DNA from: Bacteroidales bacterium UBA5072
GTDB lineage: Bacteria > Bacteroidota > Bacteroidia > Bacteroidales > UBA10428
Length of the DNA: 23,327 nucleotides
Assembly (NCBI GenBank): GCA_002415855.1
Contig: DIAS01000112.1
Span: 1-23,327, forward strand
Direction: 5' to 3'
A model generated the notes under the pieces. The model was not told the DNA's origin. It made no database searches and saw only the letters and a program-made list of their open reading frames with translations. The position numbers were made by a program, and so were the translations under genes. The stretch's first letter is position 1; each line of letters begins with the position of its first letter. Shown here one piece after another: positions 9,434 through 17,833 of this stretch.

Positions 9434-10854
9434 TTGATAAACTGAATCTTACCGAGGAAATCGATTGGACAACAGTGGGTCTGTATCTCCTGCTGGTGAT
9501 CTTTGGCTGGATGAATGTTCTTGCATCTTCATACAATGAGCAATTTAAGTCGGTCTTCGACATTCACCAGAATTACAGCGACCAGCTGCTGTGGATTCTG
9601 GTTTCTTTTGTCATGATCATCCTGCTTTTCGCCATCGACTACCGGTTTTATCATTTCTTCACCTGGGTGTTCTACGGGATCTCCATTATTTTGCTGTTAG
9701 CGGTCCTTGCCTTTGGTGTAGAGGTAAACAATTCCAAATCATGGATCAGGATCTTGGGATTCAACTTCCAGCCTTCTGAATTTGTGAAGATAACAACTGC
9801 TCTGGCTGTCGCCAGGTACCTGAGCGGTTACAACATCAGGCTCTGGTCATGGAAGTCGGTGATTGTTATGGCTGTGCTGATCGGATTGCCGGTAGGGCTG
9901 ATCAGTCTGCAGCCCGACTGGGGAACAGCATTGGTATTCTGTTGTTTTATCCTGCTGATGTATCGTGAAGGCATGCCGGGATGGATCCTCGCCATCAGTC
10001 TTTTCATTACCATACTTTTCCTGATGACTTTGTTGCTGGCGAGCATCTCTGTGCTGATCTTCCTCATAGCCCTGGCAATCATTATTTTTGCCATCATCAA
10101 CCGCAAGCCGATCCATGGCTTCTATGCCGGTATAATCCTGGCTGCTTTTTACTTCGGATTCCGTTATTCCTTTCCCTTGTTGGGTATAAGTTTATCTACG
10201 TATTATTTGCTGCTAATTGCACTTACCGCCTCATCTGTTGTTTACCTTATTCTGGCTTTTACAAAGAAGATCAGGAGTATTGCGCTGGTGCTCATTTTTC
10301 TTTTCGGATTCATTGGGTTTACGTATTCCGTGAATTACGTTTTTCATAATGTGCTGAAGCCACATCAGCAGACACGGGTCAATATACTGCTCGGAAAAGA
10401 GACTGATGTTCGCAATGTCGGCTATAACCTGAACCAGTCGAAAATTGCCATTGGTTCGGGAGGATTTTTCGGGAAGGGTTACCTGAAGGGCACGCAGACC
10501 AAGCTGGATTTTGTTCCCGAGCAGAGTACTGATTTTATCTTTTGCACGGTAGGGGAGGAATGGGGTTTCCTGGGCACTACAATTGCCATTCTCCTTTACA
10601 TAGGATTACTGATCAGGATCGTATATGTGGCAGAGCGCCAACGATCTCAGTATGCCCGAATATATGGCTATGGCGTAGCCTCCATCTTGTTTTTCCACTT
10701 TGCTATCAACATCGGCATGACCATCGGCCTGTTTCCGGTAATCGGTATTCCGTTGCCATTCTTCAGTTACGGCGGATCATCGATGCTGGCATTTACCCTG
10801 CTGCTGTTTATCCTGGTACGACTCGATTCTGTGAGAAAGGTATATATCAGATAA
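9430..10854 (+). CDS. rodA: Peptidoglycan glycosyltransferase RodA (SEDS family)
   Basis: Polymerises lipid II into glycan strands as partner of PBP2. SEDS signatures are present: QPDWGTALVF, KPHQQTRVNILLGKE, FVPEQSTDFIF with Asp368 at the position of the essential SEDS aspartate, and the C-terminal GIPLPFFSYGGSSML. At 474 aa it is about 100 residues longer than the E. coli protein. The extra length sits between the WGTA segment and the KPHQQTR segment and is almost entirely hydrophobic, so it seems to add membrane helices; longer RodA forms are familiar in Bacteroidota. It is the last gene of the operon and ends only 3 bp from the stop of the convergent acpH. Confidence 0.97.
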   Translation: MIDKLNLTEEIDWTTVGLYLLLVIFGWMNVLASSYNEQFKSVFDIHQNYSDQLLWILVSFVMIILLFAIDYRFYHFFTWVFYGISIILLLAVLAFGVEVNNSKSWIRILGFNFQPSEFVKITTALAVARYLSGYNIRLWSWKSVIVMAVLIGLPVGLISLQPDWGTALVFCCFILLMYREGMPGWILAISLFITILFLMTLLLASISVLIFLIALAIIIFAIINRKPIHGFYAGIILAAFYFGFRYSFPLLGISLSTYYLLLIALTASSVVYLILAFTKKIRSIALVLIFLFGFIGFTYSVNYVFHNVLKPHQQTRVNILLGKETDVRNVGYNLNQSKIAIGSGGFFGKGYLKGTQTKLDFVPEQSTDFIFCTVGEEWGFLGTTIAILLYIGLLIRIVYVAERQRSQYARIYGYGVASILFFHFAINIGMTIGLFPVIGIPLPFFSYGGSSMLAFTLLLFILVRLDSVRKVYIR

Positions 10855-10857
10855 CCA

Positions 10858-11487
10858 TCAGGTGCCGAATGCCTCCAGGTTTGGAGGAGATACCTCATGA
10901 TTGAGCTCAATACCGAATGATTTGGTGACATAACTGATCAGCGAAGGGAAGAATGCAGCAAATTCAGCTGCAAACTGATCATATTCCTCCCGCAATACCT
11001 TGATGGCAAAATCAGTTTCTTCAGGCAGCGTGGTGCGGCTTGACATACGATGCAGTATGTCTTCAAGCCCTTCGATGGAGGAATATTTCTGGATCCAGTT
11101 ATTCTTGATGAACGAAGGAAGAAAAAGACGGACACCTTCCGGCAGGGCGTCAATATGCCGGCATAAGATGCCGTGCACGCCGAGCACGAATTCATGGATC
11201 GGCTCATTGGAATAAGTGGGCCAGGCATTCACCAGGAAATGATCGTAAAATATATCGACAATAATGCCCGAGTATTTGCGGTACTTTTCGATGATCCTGG
11301 TCTTACTGCGTTTGACGATCAGATTGGTATCGGTGAACGAATCAATATGCCTGTGAAGCATAATTCCTTTACGAACTTTTTCAGAATAGCGTGCCAGTTC
11401 AAATCCCTTGACGTAATCACCAATGAAGTTACCTACCAGGATTTCCTCATTGGCGCCTGATAAGTATATGTGCGCCAGATAATTCAA
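10858..11487 (-). CDS. acpH: ACP phosphodiesterase (AcpH family), TTG start
   Basis: Predicted to hydrolyse the 4'-phosphopantetheine prosthetic group from holo-acyl carrier protein. The 209-aa product matches the AcpH/DUF479 family: N-terminus NYLAHIYLSG, GNFIGDYVKG, GIMLHRHIDSFTD and YSGIIVDIFYDHFL, a His/Asp-rich metal-binding pattern. The start is TTG at 11487; the nearest upstream ATG (11495) is out of frame. The family nearly always begins with MN(F/Y)LAH, so TTG is probably right. That ATG opens a three-codon frame whose stop overlaps the TTG. The gene has its own good promoter and converges on rodA with 3 bp between stops. Confidence 0.88.
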   Translation of the reverse strand: MNYLAHIYLSGANEEILVGNFIGDYVKGFELARYSEKVRKGIMLHRHIDSFTDTNLIVKRSKTRIIEKYRKYSGIIVDIFYDHFLVNAWPTYSNEPIHEFVLGVHGILCRHIDALPEGVRLFLPSFIKNNWIQKYSSIEGLEDILHRMSSRTTLPEETDFAIKVLREEYDQFAAEFAAFFPSLISYVTKSFGIELNHEVSPPNLEAFGT

Positions 11488-11518
11488 TATTGCATGTTTG
11501 CAGGTCGGTCATTCGTCA

Positions 11519-11549
11519 TAAAGTTAACGAATCACATATTCACCTACAA
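11519..11549 (-). promoter_or_regulatory. Promoter for acpH
   Basis: On the minus strand, TTG (11549-11547), then exactly 20 nt, then TAACTTTA (11526-11519), a 7/8 match to TAnnTTTG. The predicted start near 11510 leaves a leader of about 20-25 nt before the TTG start at 11487, similar to other leaders in this window. Confidence 0.5.
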
Positions 11550-11559
11550 GAATTGTGCA

Positions 11560-11581
11560 AATTACTTGTTAAAAAGTAATT
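11560..11581. repeat. Perfect 8-bp inverted repeat between pgi and acpH
   Basis: Arms AATTACTT and AAGTAATT are separated by GTTAAA. It lies downstream of pgi and just upstream of the acpH promoter (both on the minus strand). No T-run follows, so it is a poor intrinsic terminator; it could be an operator or chance in A/T-rich DNA. The remaining bases of the 172-bp gap (11488-11659) show no gene. Confidence 0.3.
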
Positions 11582-11659
11582 AACGGGAAATTTTATTGTA
11601 AAAAACACCTTTCCGGCGGTTGAAAATCCGCGCAACGGAGTCTTTCGACCGGGTTTGAA

Positions 11660-13009
11660 CTATTGTTTAAGCTTATCCTGTATAGCTTTTGTCTGTTTCT
11701 CATACCCAGGTTTCTCCAGCAAAGCAAACATATTGTTTTTGTAATCTTCGACACCTGGCTGATCAAACGGATTTACACCCATGAGGTAACCGCTGATGCC
11801 GCATGCTTTCTCGAAAAAGTACATAAGCTGCCCAAGGTAGTATTCGTTTAGTTTGGGGATCTCGATACGGATATTGGGAACGTTGCCATCAACATGAGCC
11901 AGCATGGTACCCAGTTCTGCTTTCTTGTTTACGGCGTCCACGTGCATTCCGGCTATGTAATTCAGACCATCGAGATCCTCCTTCTCTTTGGGGATAAGGA
12001 GTTTGGAATTGACTTCTTTCACTGAGACAACGGTTTCGATGAGATGACGTTCGCCCTGCTGTATATACTGGCCCATGGAATGCAGGTCGGCAGAAAAATC
12101 AACACTGGCCGGGAAGATACCCCTGTTCTTCTTTCCTTCGCTCTCGCCGTACAGTTGTTTCCACCATTCGGCCAGGTAATGAAACTTGTTTTCGTAATTG
12201 GCAAGGATCTCAATTTTCTTACCCGAGCGGTACAACATATTTCGGGCAGCTGCATAAATGCAGGCAGGGTTTTTTGCAAATGGAGTGGCTGAAGAACAGA
12301 TCTTTTCCATATCCATGGCTCCTTTTACCAGTCCCCGGATGTCGAATCCCCCTATAGCAAGTGGTACCAGTCCCACCGGTGTAAGAACAGAATACCTTCC
12401 ACCAACATCATCAGGAATTACATAGGTTTTATATCCTTCGTTTGTGGCAGTAACGCGTAACGCACCTTTTCGGGCATCGGTGATCGCTATGATCAGGTCC
12501 TTTGCAGCGGCCTTCCCGACTTTCTTTTCCAGGTGATTCTTCAGAATTCTGAAAGCAATTGCCGGTTCCGTCGTGGTGCCTGATTTTGAGATTACTACAA
12601 TCGCATATTTCAGGGTATCGAGTATTTCAATCAACTCAGTCAGGTAATCTTCGCCCATGTTTTGACCGGCATACAGAATAACCGGATGCTGCCGTTCCTT
12701 TTTAAGATGCAGGAAGGAATGCGATAATGCCTCAGCCACTGCTCGTGTACCCAGGTATGATCCCCCAATGCCAATGACAACTACTGCATCCACCTTTTTA
12801 CTGATCAAAGCGGCTGTGTTCTCAAAATCCTTCAATTCGGCATCGGAAATGGCTGAGGGAAGGTTCACCCATCCGAGGAAATCATTTCCTTTTCCGGATT
12901 TATTTTCCAGGGCTTTTGCACTGTCGATGGCCTTTTGGGATAAATCAAAAACATCCGCTTCCGGAACAAATTCAAATATTTTGCTGATGTCAACTTTTAA
13001 AGTCTCCAT
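11660..13009 (-). CDS. pgi: Glucose-6-phosphate isomerase
   Basis: Interconverts glucose-6-phosphate and fructose-6-phosphate in the cytoplasm. At 449 aa it is the short bacterial (Bacillus/Bacteroides-like) form. Conserved segments in order: VVIGIGGSYLGTRAVAEAL, the sugar-phosphate loop VISKSGTTTEPAIAF, DVGGRYSVLTPVGLVPLAIGG, and the PGI signature SADLHSMGQYIQQG, with a conserved Glu in YGESEGK. The ATG at 13009 is 8 bp past the gpsA stop, so gpsA-pgi is likely one transcript. Confidence 0.98.
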   Translation of the reverse strand: METLKVDISKIFEFVPEADVFDLSQKAIDSAKALENKSGKGNDFLGWVNLPSAISDAELKDFENTAALISKKVDAVVVIGIGGSYLGTRAVAEALSHSFLHLKKERQHPVILYAGQNMGEDYLTELIEILDTLKYAIVVISKSGTTTEPAIAFRILKNHLEKKVGKAAAKDLIIAITDARKGALRVTATNEGYKTYVIPDDVGGRYSVLTPVGLVPLAIGGFDIRGLVKGAMDMEKICSSATPFAKNPACIYAAARNMLYRSGKKIEILANYENKFHYLAEWWKQLYGESEGKKNRGIFPASVDFSADLHSMGQYIQQGERHLIETVVSVKEVNSKLLIPKEKEDLDGLNYIAGMHVDAVNKKAELGTMLAHVDGNVPNIRIEIPKLNEYYLGQLMYFFEKACGISGYLMGVNPFDQPGVEDYKNNMFALLEKPGYEKQTKAIQDKLKQ

Positions 13010-13017
13010 GGTATTGT

Positions 13018-14013
13018 CTATTTTAATTTTTCGGTTAGCAATTTAATTTCAAGGGCCGGGGATACCCTGTCATACAAGATATGATATACGGCATCCGTGA
13101 TAGGCATTCTGACGCCGAAGTTTTTATTGATTTCCCGTATACAGGCGACAGCATAGTAACCTTCTGCAATCATGTTCATCTCCAGTATTGCAGTTTTTAC
13201 GGAATAGCCTTTTCCAATCATCATCCCAAAGGTGCGGTTGCGACTGAATTGTGAATAGGCGGTCACCATAACATCGCCCAGATAAGGAGAACTTAATAGT
13301 TTGCGTTTGCTTTTATAAGTTTTTGCCAGGAATCGTTTGATCTCCATCATGGCATTGGATACCAGCACCGCCTGAAAGTTGTCGCCATAGCCCAGCCCAT
13401 GACAGATCCCTGCAGCTATGGCAATGATGTTCTTAAGTACCGCAGCATACTCGGTTCCATAAATGTCTTCGGAAGAGTTTACCTTGACATGGTGGCAGCT
13501 GAAAAGGTTCGCGAGTTCCTCTGATCTTTCCCTTGGCGATGAGGCAATAGTAAGATAGGAAAGCCTTTCAAGGGCTATTTCTTCAGCATGGCAGGGGCCA
13601 CTAATGATGCTGATATTCCTGAAGGGTACCTGATAATTCTTGTTAAAGAATTCCGCTACCGTCAGGTTTTCATGTGGTACAATTCCTTTTATGGCAGAAA
13701 TGAGTGTTTTATCCCCGAATGCACCCTGGAAATTTCCCAGTGATTCCTTTAGAAAGGGTGCAGGAATGGCAAATATGAGAATATCGGATGCTTCAATAGC
13801 ATCGGCTATGGAATGAAAGAAATTTATCCTGTGGATATCGAATTCTATATCGCTGATATACTTAGGATTATGCTTGAACTTTTGAAAATAGTCGATGGTT
13901 TCCGGTGATCGCACAAACCAATTGATCTCAGGGAGATTGTTTAGTACAAGCTTTGCCAGGGCAGTGGCCCAGCTACCGCTTCCCATGATCGCGACCCTAG
14001 GGTGATCAGCCAT
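13018..14013 (-). CDS. gpsA: NAD(P)-dependent glycerol-3-phosphate dehydrogenase
   Basis: Reduces dihydroxyacetone phosphate to sn-glycerol-3-phosphate for phospholipid synthesis. The Rossmann motif is MGSGSWATALAK (Gly11, Gly13). Further GpsA segments: ISAIKGIVPHENLTVAEFF, GPCHAEEIA, the conserved-Lys stretch EYAAVLKNIIAIAAGICHGLGYGDN, and GDVMVTAYSQFSRNRTFG. Length 331 aa is normal. It starts at the ATG at 14013, 98 bp after the CotH gene stop, and has a candidate -7 box of its own. Upstream of pgi in the same direction, it draws on triose phosphates from the same pathway. Confidence 0.97.
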   Translation of the reverse strand: MADHPRVAIMGSGSWATALAKLVLNNLPEINWFVRSPETIDYFQKFKHNPKYISDIEFDIHRINFFHSIADAIEASDILIFAIPAPFLKESLGNFQGAFGDKTLISAIKGIVPHENLTVAEFFNKNYQVPFRNISIISGPCHAEEIALERLSYLTIASSPRERSEELANLFSCHHVKVNSSEDIYGTEYAAVLKNIIAIAAGICHGLGYGDNFQAVLVSNAMMEIKRFLAKTYKSKRKLLSSPYLGDVMVTAYSQFSRNRTFGMMIGKGYSVKTAILEMNMIAEGYYAVACIREINKNFGVRMPITDAVYHILYDRVSPALEIKLLTEKLK

Positions 14014-14041
14014 CTCAGTTCTGTTCTTTTGAAGTGAGACG

Positions 14042-14049
14042 CAAAAATA
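14042..14049 (-). promoter_or_regulatory. Candidate -7 box for gpsA-pgi
   Basis: TATTTTTG on the minus strand is a full match to TAnnTTTG and lies 28 bp upstream of the gpsA ATG. No TTG is visible at the normal -33 spacing, so the call is tentative. Confidence 0.35.
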
Positions 14050-14111
14050 ACATTAAAAATTAATTTCGATGTGAATAGGATCAATTAATAGACAAGACCC
14101 GGGAAGATCGA

Positions 14112-16307
14112 TTAATTTACAATGGCTTTGAGGGAAACATGACGTATGCTGTCATTTACCGTAACCTGATAAATACCGGCAGGAAGCCTGATCTTTTCAA
14201 CGATTTCGGTCGTCTTTGAAAGCGTTTTAGTATATACGATACGGCCTGTCAGGTCGTAAATGTTCAGGTACAATACGCTGTTTTCAGGATTTTCAATTTG
14301 TAGCGTGACCTGATCATGCGAAGGATTTGGAAAGAGCACTGGCAAAAAGGATGGCTTCTCAGATTCTGAATGTCCCGTGGCCACACAGGTTCCCGGCAGG
14401 TTTTTATCGAGCCAATCAGCGCGGGAAGCGATCCAGTTTTTCAGATAGTTTATTTCTTCCTGGTAAGTATTGCCGATAAAAGCATTGGGCCAGACATAGA
14501 TACCCAGGACCCCGAATGCCGAGAAATTCCGTGCCGCTGCATCCCCGATCTTTTCAACCAGACCGTCAATGTAATTATTAATACTGTCTGTATGAAGCAT
14601 TCCGGTTCGCAATTCTTCCCACCTGCAGCGGAGCATTCCGGTGAAATACGGATCAGTAAGCAATCTTTCCCACCAGAAAGGGTTTGGCCAGGTGCCGCCA
14701 TCTGTTTCATGCTGCCAGCCGTAATAATACTCGGCACCCACGTAATTGGCATTTCCGTATGCAAGATCGTAATCCCACACCGGACCGGCGTAAAACAAAG
14801 GATCCTTGTCGTCACGGTTCTTATACAGGTAGGTACTCAACCTGAAACCATCAACATTCTTGCTGTATTCATTGATAATGAAATAGTCCACAAACGATGA
14901 AACATTTATGTATGAACGGTATCCGGAAGCAGGGTTATTGTAACCCACTCCATGGAGCACGGTTTCGAAGTTGCTTACTCTTCTCCGGATATAATTCTTC
15001 TGGACCTCGAGCAGTTCATCACCTTCGGGGTAATCGTACATGAAGAAATGGGGCCCGCTGCCTACATAGGGCATGAAGTCCGAATAAAATCCTTCAGTAC
15101 TTGCACTTCCGGTAGATTTGTCCAGTTTCAGAATATATCCGCCGGTCAGGGCAACACCTGAAATGTCTTTGTCGGTAAGCTTTGCAATGTGCACCCGGCT
15201 TGAGTCTCGTTTTATTTTCTCAACCAGAACATACAATCCACGGTAGTCATTATTCAGAAAAAGCTCAACGAAACGGCATCGGGGGGAGTAGTGGCCGAAG
15301 CGGCCAAAGAGTTCATAAGTCATGTAATTTCGGATAAGGGACTTATCCGAATAAGGGCCGTGCAGAACCCAATCACTTTCTGCCGGCATTCCCAGCAGTG
15401 ATACCGAAGTGTCTACTTCCACGCTGCTCCATGTCTCAAATCCGTATGGCTTTTTTGGGAATAGCTGCGAGGAAGATCCGCGCAGTTCGATGCCGGCCAT
15501 CCCGGCGTATTTATTATAGGAATCAAAGGGAGAATTGCTTTTTTCGGGACCATTGTCAATGATGCCCATATAAACCGGTATCTTTGGCTCGTCGGGTATT
15601 GTCTGCGCATTTGTATTAATGATGATCAAAGGCAAGGTTGAACCCCAGTCCATATCAGGCGGGTAAAACCAGCCTGACACAACAGGCCGGTATGTTATCC
15701 CCGGGTTTTTCATACCGGCGAACAGAAAGGGGATGACAGAGAGGTCATCAGGTAAATCATAGCTGTTGTTAACCTGAATGCATAAAAGGTTGGTGCCATT
15801 TTTCAGGAATCCGGATAGTTTGCGTTTGTTGGAACAATATGAAAAGGGTCCTCCTCCATGGTACATGACGGCTTCACGGCTTGTCAGCACAGCGGCATTC
15901 CAGGCCGGAATGTCACCGGGAATGCCAACATTGGACCGGTCTGTTTCAATACCGTTGATCCAGACCACAAATGAATCGTCAAAATCAATATTCAGCAATA
16001 AGGCTTCAATTTGTGCCGTATCAGCGATGGTAAAACTCATCCTGAGAAACACCGACCGGCATGGAACAATGGTGGTAGCATCATCAGCATCGGCATATCC
16101 AAATCCTGCGGGACCGCTTGACCAGTTGCTGTCGTCAAAGCCTTTCTCTCTCCAGCTCATCGGCGGTCCCTGTGATACTGCAACGTAATATTTCCAGTTG
16201 TCCCCCGCCATCACAATGGTTTCCCAATGGTCAATGCTGGCAGGCAGGAGAGTCTTCGAATTCACAAGCAGGAAGAATCCAATAACAGACAATTTGATAG
16301 TTCTCAT
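14112..16307 (-). CDS. CotH kinase-like secreted protein with T9SS type A sorting domain
   Basis: A 731-aa exported protein. An N-terminal signal peptide (about 1-23) leads to a galactose-binding-like region (about 30-200; WKYYVAVSQ, FDDSNWSSGPAGFGYAD, VVWINGIE). A CotH-type atypical kinase domain follows (about 220-640) with ELRGSSSQLFPKKPYGFETW, GLYVLVEKI and PVWDYDLAYGN, where Asp512 and Asp514 match the metal-binding DxD of CotH proteins. The C-terminal 80 residues (PVLFPNPSHDQVTLQIEN, YDLTGRIVYTKTL, LPAGIYQVTV) are a T9SS type A sorting domain, implying transport across the outer membrane and anchoring or release. CotH of Bacillus phosphorylates spore-coat proteins; how an ATP-dependent enzyme would act outside the cell is unclear, so function is open. 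It follows the barrel gene by 9 bp. Confidence 0.9.
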   Translation of the reverse strand: MRTIKLSVIGFFLLVNSKTLLPASIDHWETIVMAGDNWKYYVAVSQGPPMSWREKGFDDSNWSSGPAGFGYADADDATTIVPCRSVFLRMSFTIADTAQIEALLLNIDFDDSFVVWINGIETDRSNVGIPGDIPAWNAAVLTSREAVMYHGGGPFSYCSNKRKLSGFLKNGTNLLCIQVNNSYDLPDDLSVIPFLFAGMKNPGITYRPVVSGWFYPPDMDWGSTLPLIIINTNAQTIPDEPKIPVYMGIIDNGPEKSNSPFDSYNKYAGMAGIELRGSSSQLFPKKPYGFETWSSVEVDTSVSLLGMPAESDWVLHGPYSDKSLIRNYMTYELFGRFGHYSPRCRFVELFLNNDYRGLYVLVEKIKRDSSRVHIAKLTDKDISGVALTGGYILKLDKSTGSASTEGFYSDFMPYVGSGPHFFMYDYPEGDELLEVQKNYIRRRVSNFETVLHGVGYNNPASGYRSYINVSSFVDYFIINEYSKNVDGFRLSTYLYKNRDDKDPLFYAGPVWDYDLAYGNANYVGAEYYYGWQHETDGGTWPNPFWWERLLTDPYFTGMLRCRWEELRTGMLHTDSINNYIDGLVEKIGDAAARNFSAFGVLGIYVWPNAFIGNTYQEEINYLKNWIASRADWLDKNLPGTCVATGHSESEKPSFLPVLFPNPSHDQVTLQIENPENSVLYLNIYDLTGRIVYTKTLSKTTEIVEKIRLPAGIYQVTVNDSIRHVSLKAIVN

Positions 16308-16316
16308 TTAAAAATA

Positions 16317-17174
16317 TCAGTTTGCGAGTTTACGAAAATTTTTATTACCGGATTCTGATTTAAATGTCAGGGTAACAGCGGGGCTGAATCCCAGCACCGG
16401 GTGTCGCAGTGCAGCCACGTCAATGATCAGTTGCCGCAACTGGAAACCAAAGCCAAAGGAATAACCTGGAAATTCTCCTGAAAACAGGCCAAACCGTGCT
16501 ACAAATATTTTCTTCAGACTGATTTCCATGCCACCCCGGAATATTAGCGGTTCCTTTGATCTTTTCATGACTTCAGCACAAATCATCACATCGCTGCCAA
16601 ATTGATAACCGGCTCCTGCTTGTATGACCGCCGGAAGAGTGGTATACCCTATCGGATGAAATTGCTGGTTTGCCGGATTAAATGCATGGATGCCGATGAT
16701 AAATCCTGGAATGGGCAATGCCTGTATTCCCAAAGCAGGTACTAGGCTGTTGAGCGTGCCAAAGTCCGCAGGCTGGCGGATCTGCAGGTAGTGAAGACCG
16801 ATCCCTGCCCTGATCCTGTTGCCGAATTTCCGTCCATAGGACAGACAAGCCTCGTTTTCATGATAATGCGGATTCCCAAAGGCGTGCAGGCCTATTCCGA
16901 AAGCGCCTCCTGGGGTAGGCAGATCCGCGAAAAAGGCTCCCGAACCGAGATCGGGGATGAGGTAATAATTGACATATTGCATGCTGATTGCAAGGTTTTG
17001 AACTGGTGCCAAGGCGGCAGGATTTCCGGTACCCGTGCCCGGGCCGGAAAGCATCACCTGTGCACCTGCCATTCCCAGTGATCTTGAACCGGCAGTGGGA
17101 ATCACATCTTGTGCCAGGCCGCAACCCGCAAAGAGGGAAACGGCAAACACGATAAATACGGATTTTCCTTCCAA
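16317..17174 (-). CDS. PorV/PorQ-like outer-membrane beta-barrel protein, TTG start
   Basis: 285 aa with a hydrophobic signal segment ending near GLAQ, then a FadL/PorV-type N-terminus (AGSRSLGMAGAQVM, GTGNPAALAP) and a run of alternating polar/hydrophobic strands (YVNYYLIPDLGSGAFF, FGIGLHAFGN, RIRAGIGLHYLQI), ending in a Phe-containing strand. PorV and PorQ belong to the T9SS cargo attachment complex. Here the gene is 9 bp upstream of a T9SS cargo gene, so it may be a dedicated partner. No ATG exists between the upstream in-frame stop and the signal peptide; TTG at 17174 is the best start. It could instead be an unrelated transport barrel. Confidence 0.75.
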   Translation of the reverse strand: MEGKSVFIVFAVSLFAGCGLAQDVIPTAGSRSLGMAGAQVMLSGPGTGTGNPAALAPVQNLAISMQYVNYYLIPDLGSGAFFADLPTPGGAFGIGLHAFGNPHYHENEACLSYGRKFGNRIRAGIGLHYLQIRQPADFGTLNSLVPALGIQALPIPGFIIGIHAFNPANQQFHPIGYTTLPAVIQAGAGYQFGSDVMICAEVMKRSKEPLIFRGGMEISLKKIFVARFGLFSGEFPGYSFGFGFQLRQLIIDVAALRHPVLGFSPAVTLTFKSESGNKNFRKLAN

Positions 17175-17251
17175 CGGGGACCTGATAAATATCCTGTAAC
17201 TAAGTTAATTTCGCCTGAAAAACAAACACCTAACATGCTTAAACCAGTCAG

Positions 17252-17758
17252 CTATCCCACTTTGTAGGTGAACTGGATCCTGGATAGTTCCTCATTTGCT
17301 TTAATAATCTTCAATTTCAGCGCCTCTTTGTGTTTCTTCAGTGCATCAGCCAGTTCTTCATCCTGCAAAGCTATGATCTGGGCTGCCAAAATTCCGGCAT
17401 TGAGCGAGGCATTGATCCCGACTGTGGCAACCGGAATGCCGGGAGGCATCTGCACTATGGCCAGCAAGGCATCCAGGCCTTCCAGGGACGCCTTGATGGG
17501 AACCCCGATTACCGGTAAATTGGTCATTGAGGCGATCACACCGGGCAAATGTGCGGCCATACCCGCTGCGGCAATGATCACCTTCAATCCCCTTGCTTCG
17601 GCACCTTTTGCAAATCTCTCCACCTCGCCGGGAGTCCGGTGAGCCGACAAGGCATTGATTTCGAATGGAATCTTATACTCATCCAGAAATTTGGCGGCAG
17701 CTTCCATCACAGGAAAATCGGAGGTGCTGCCCATGATAATGCTTACAAGGGGTTTCAT
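17252..17758 (-). CDS. purE: N5-carboxyaminoimidazole ribonucleotide mutase, class I PurE
   Basis: Converts N5-CAIR to CAIR in de novo purine synthesis. The 168-aa product has all class I signatures: IIMGSTSDFPVM at the N-terminus, INALSAHRTP, AAAGMAAHLPGVIA and IVQMPPGIPVATVGI. The ATG at 17758 is directly before PLVSIIMGS. No purK is adjacent. It diverges from hpt across 75 bp, so the two purine genes may share a control region; downstream lies the barrel gene after a 77-bp gap without a clear terminator. Confidence 0.97.
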   Translation of the reverse strand: MKPLVSIIMGSTSDFPVMEAAAKFLDEYKIPFEINALSAHRTPGEVERFAKGAEARGLKVIIAAAGMAAHLPGVIASMTNLPVIGVPIKASLEGLDALLAIVQMPPGIPVATVGINASLNAGILAAQIIALQDEELADALKKHKEALKLKIIKANEELSRIQFTYKVG

Positions 17759-17792
17759 CCGGTTTAAATTAAAATTACAGCCTAATATAAGG

Positions 17793-17802
17793 CAAATATT
17801 TG
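17793..17802. promoter_or_regulatory. 10-bp palindrome CAAATATTTG in the purE/hpt divergent region
   Basis: A perfect palindrome near the middle of the 75-bp intergenic region between the divergent purE and hpt genes. Each strand reads AATATTTG, a 7/8 match to TAnnTTTG, so it could supply the -7 element in both directions or be an operator. No TTG lies at the -33 distance on either side. Tentative. Confidence 0.3.
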
Positions 17803-17833
17803 TATCTTGCGCGTCTTATTGAATCCTCTTTTC

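Noticed and set aside
11600..11650. GC-rich stretch after pgi considered as terminator or small RNA
   Set aside because: Best stems are only 4-5 bp and no T-run follows on the minus strand.
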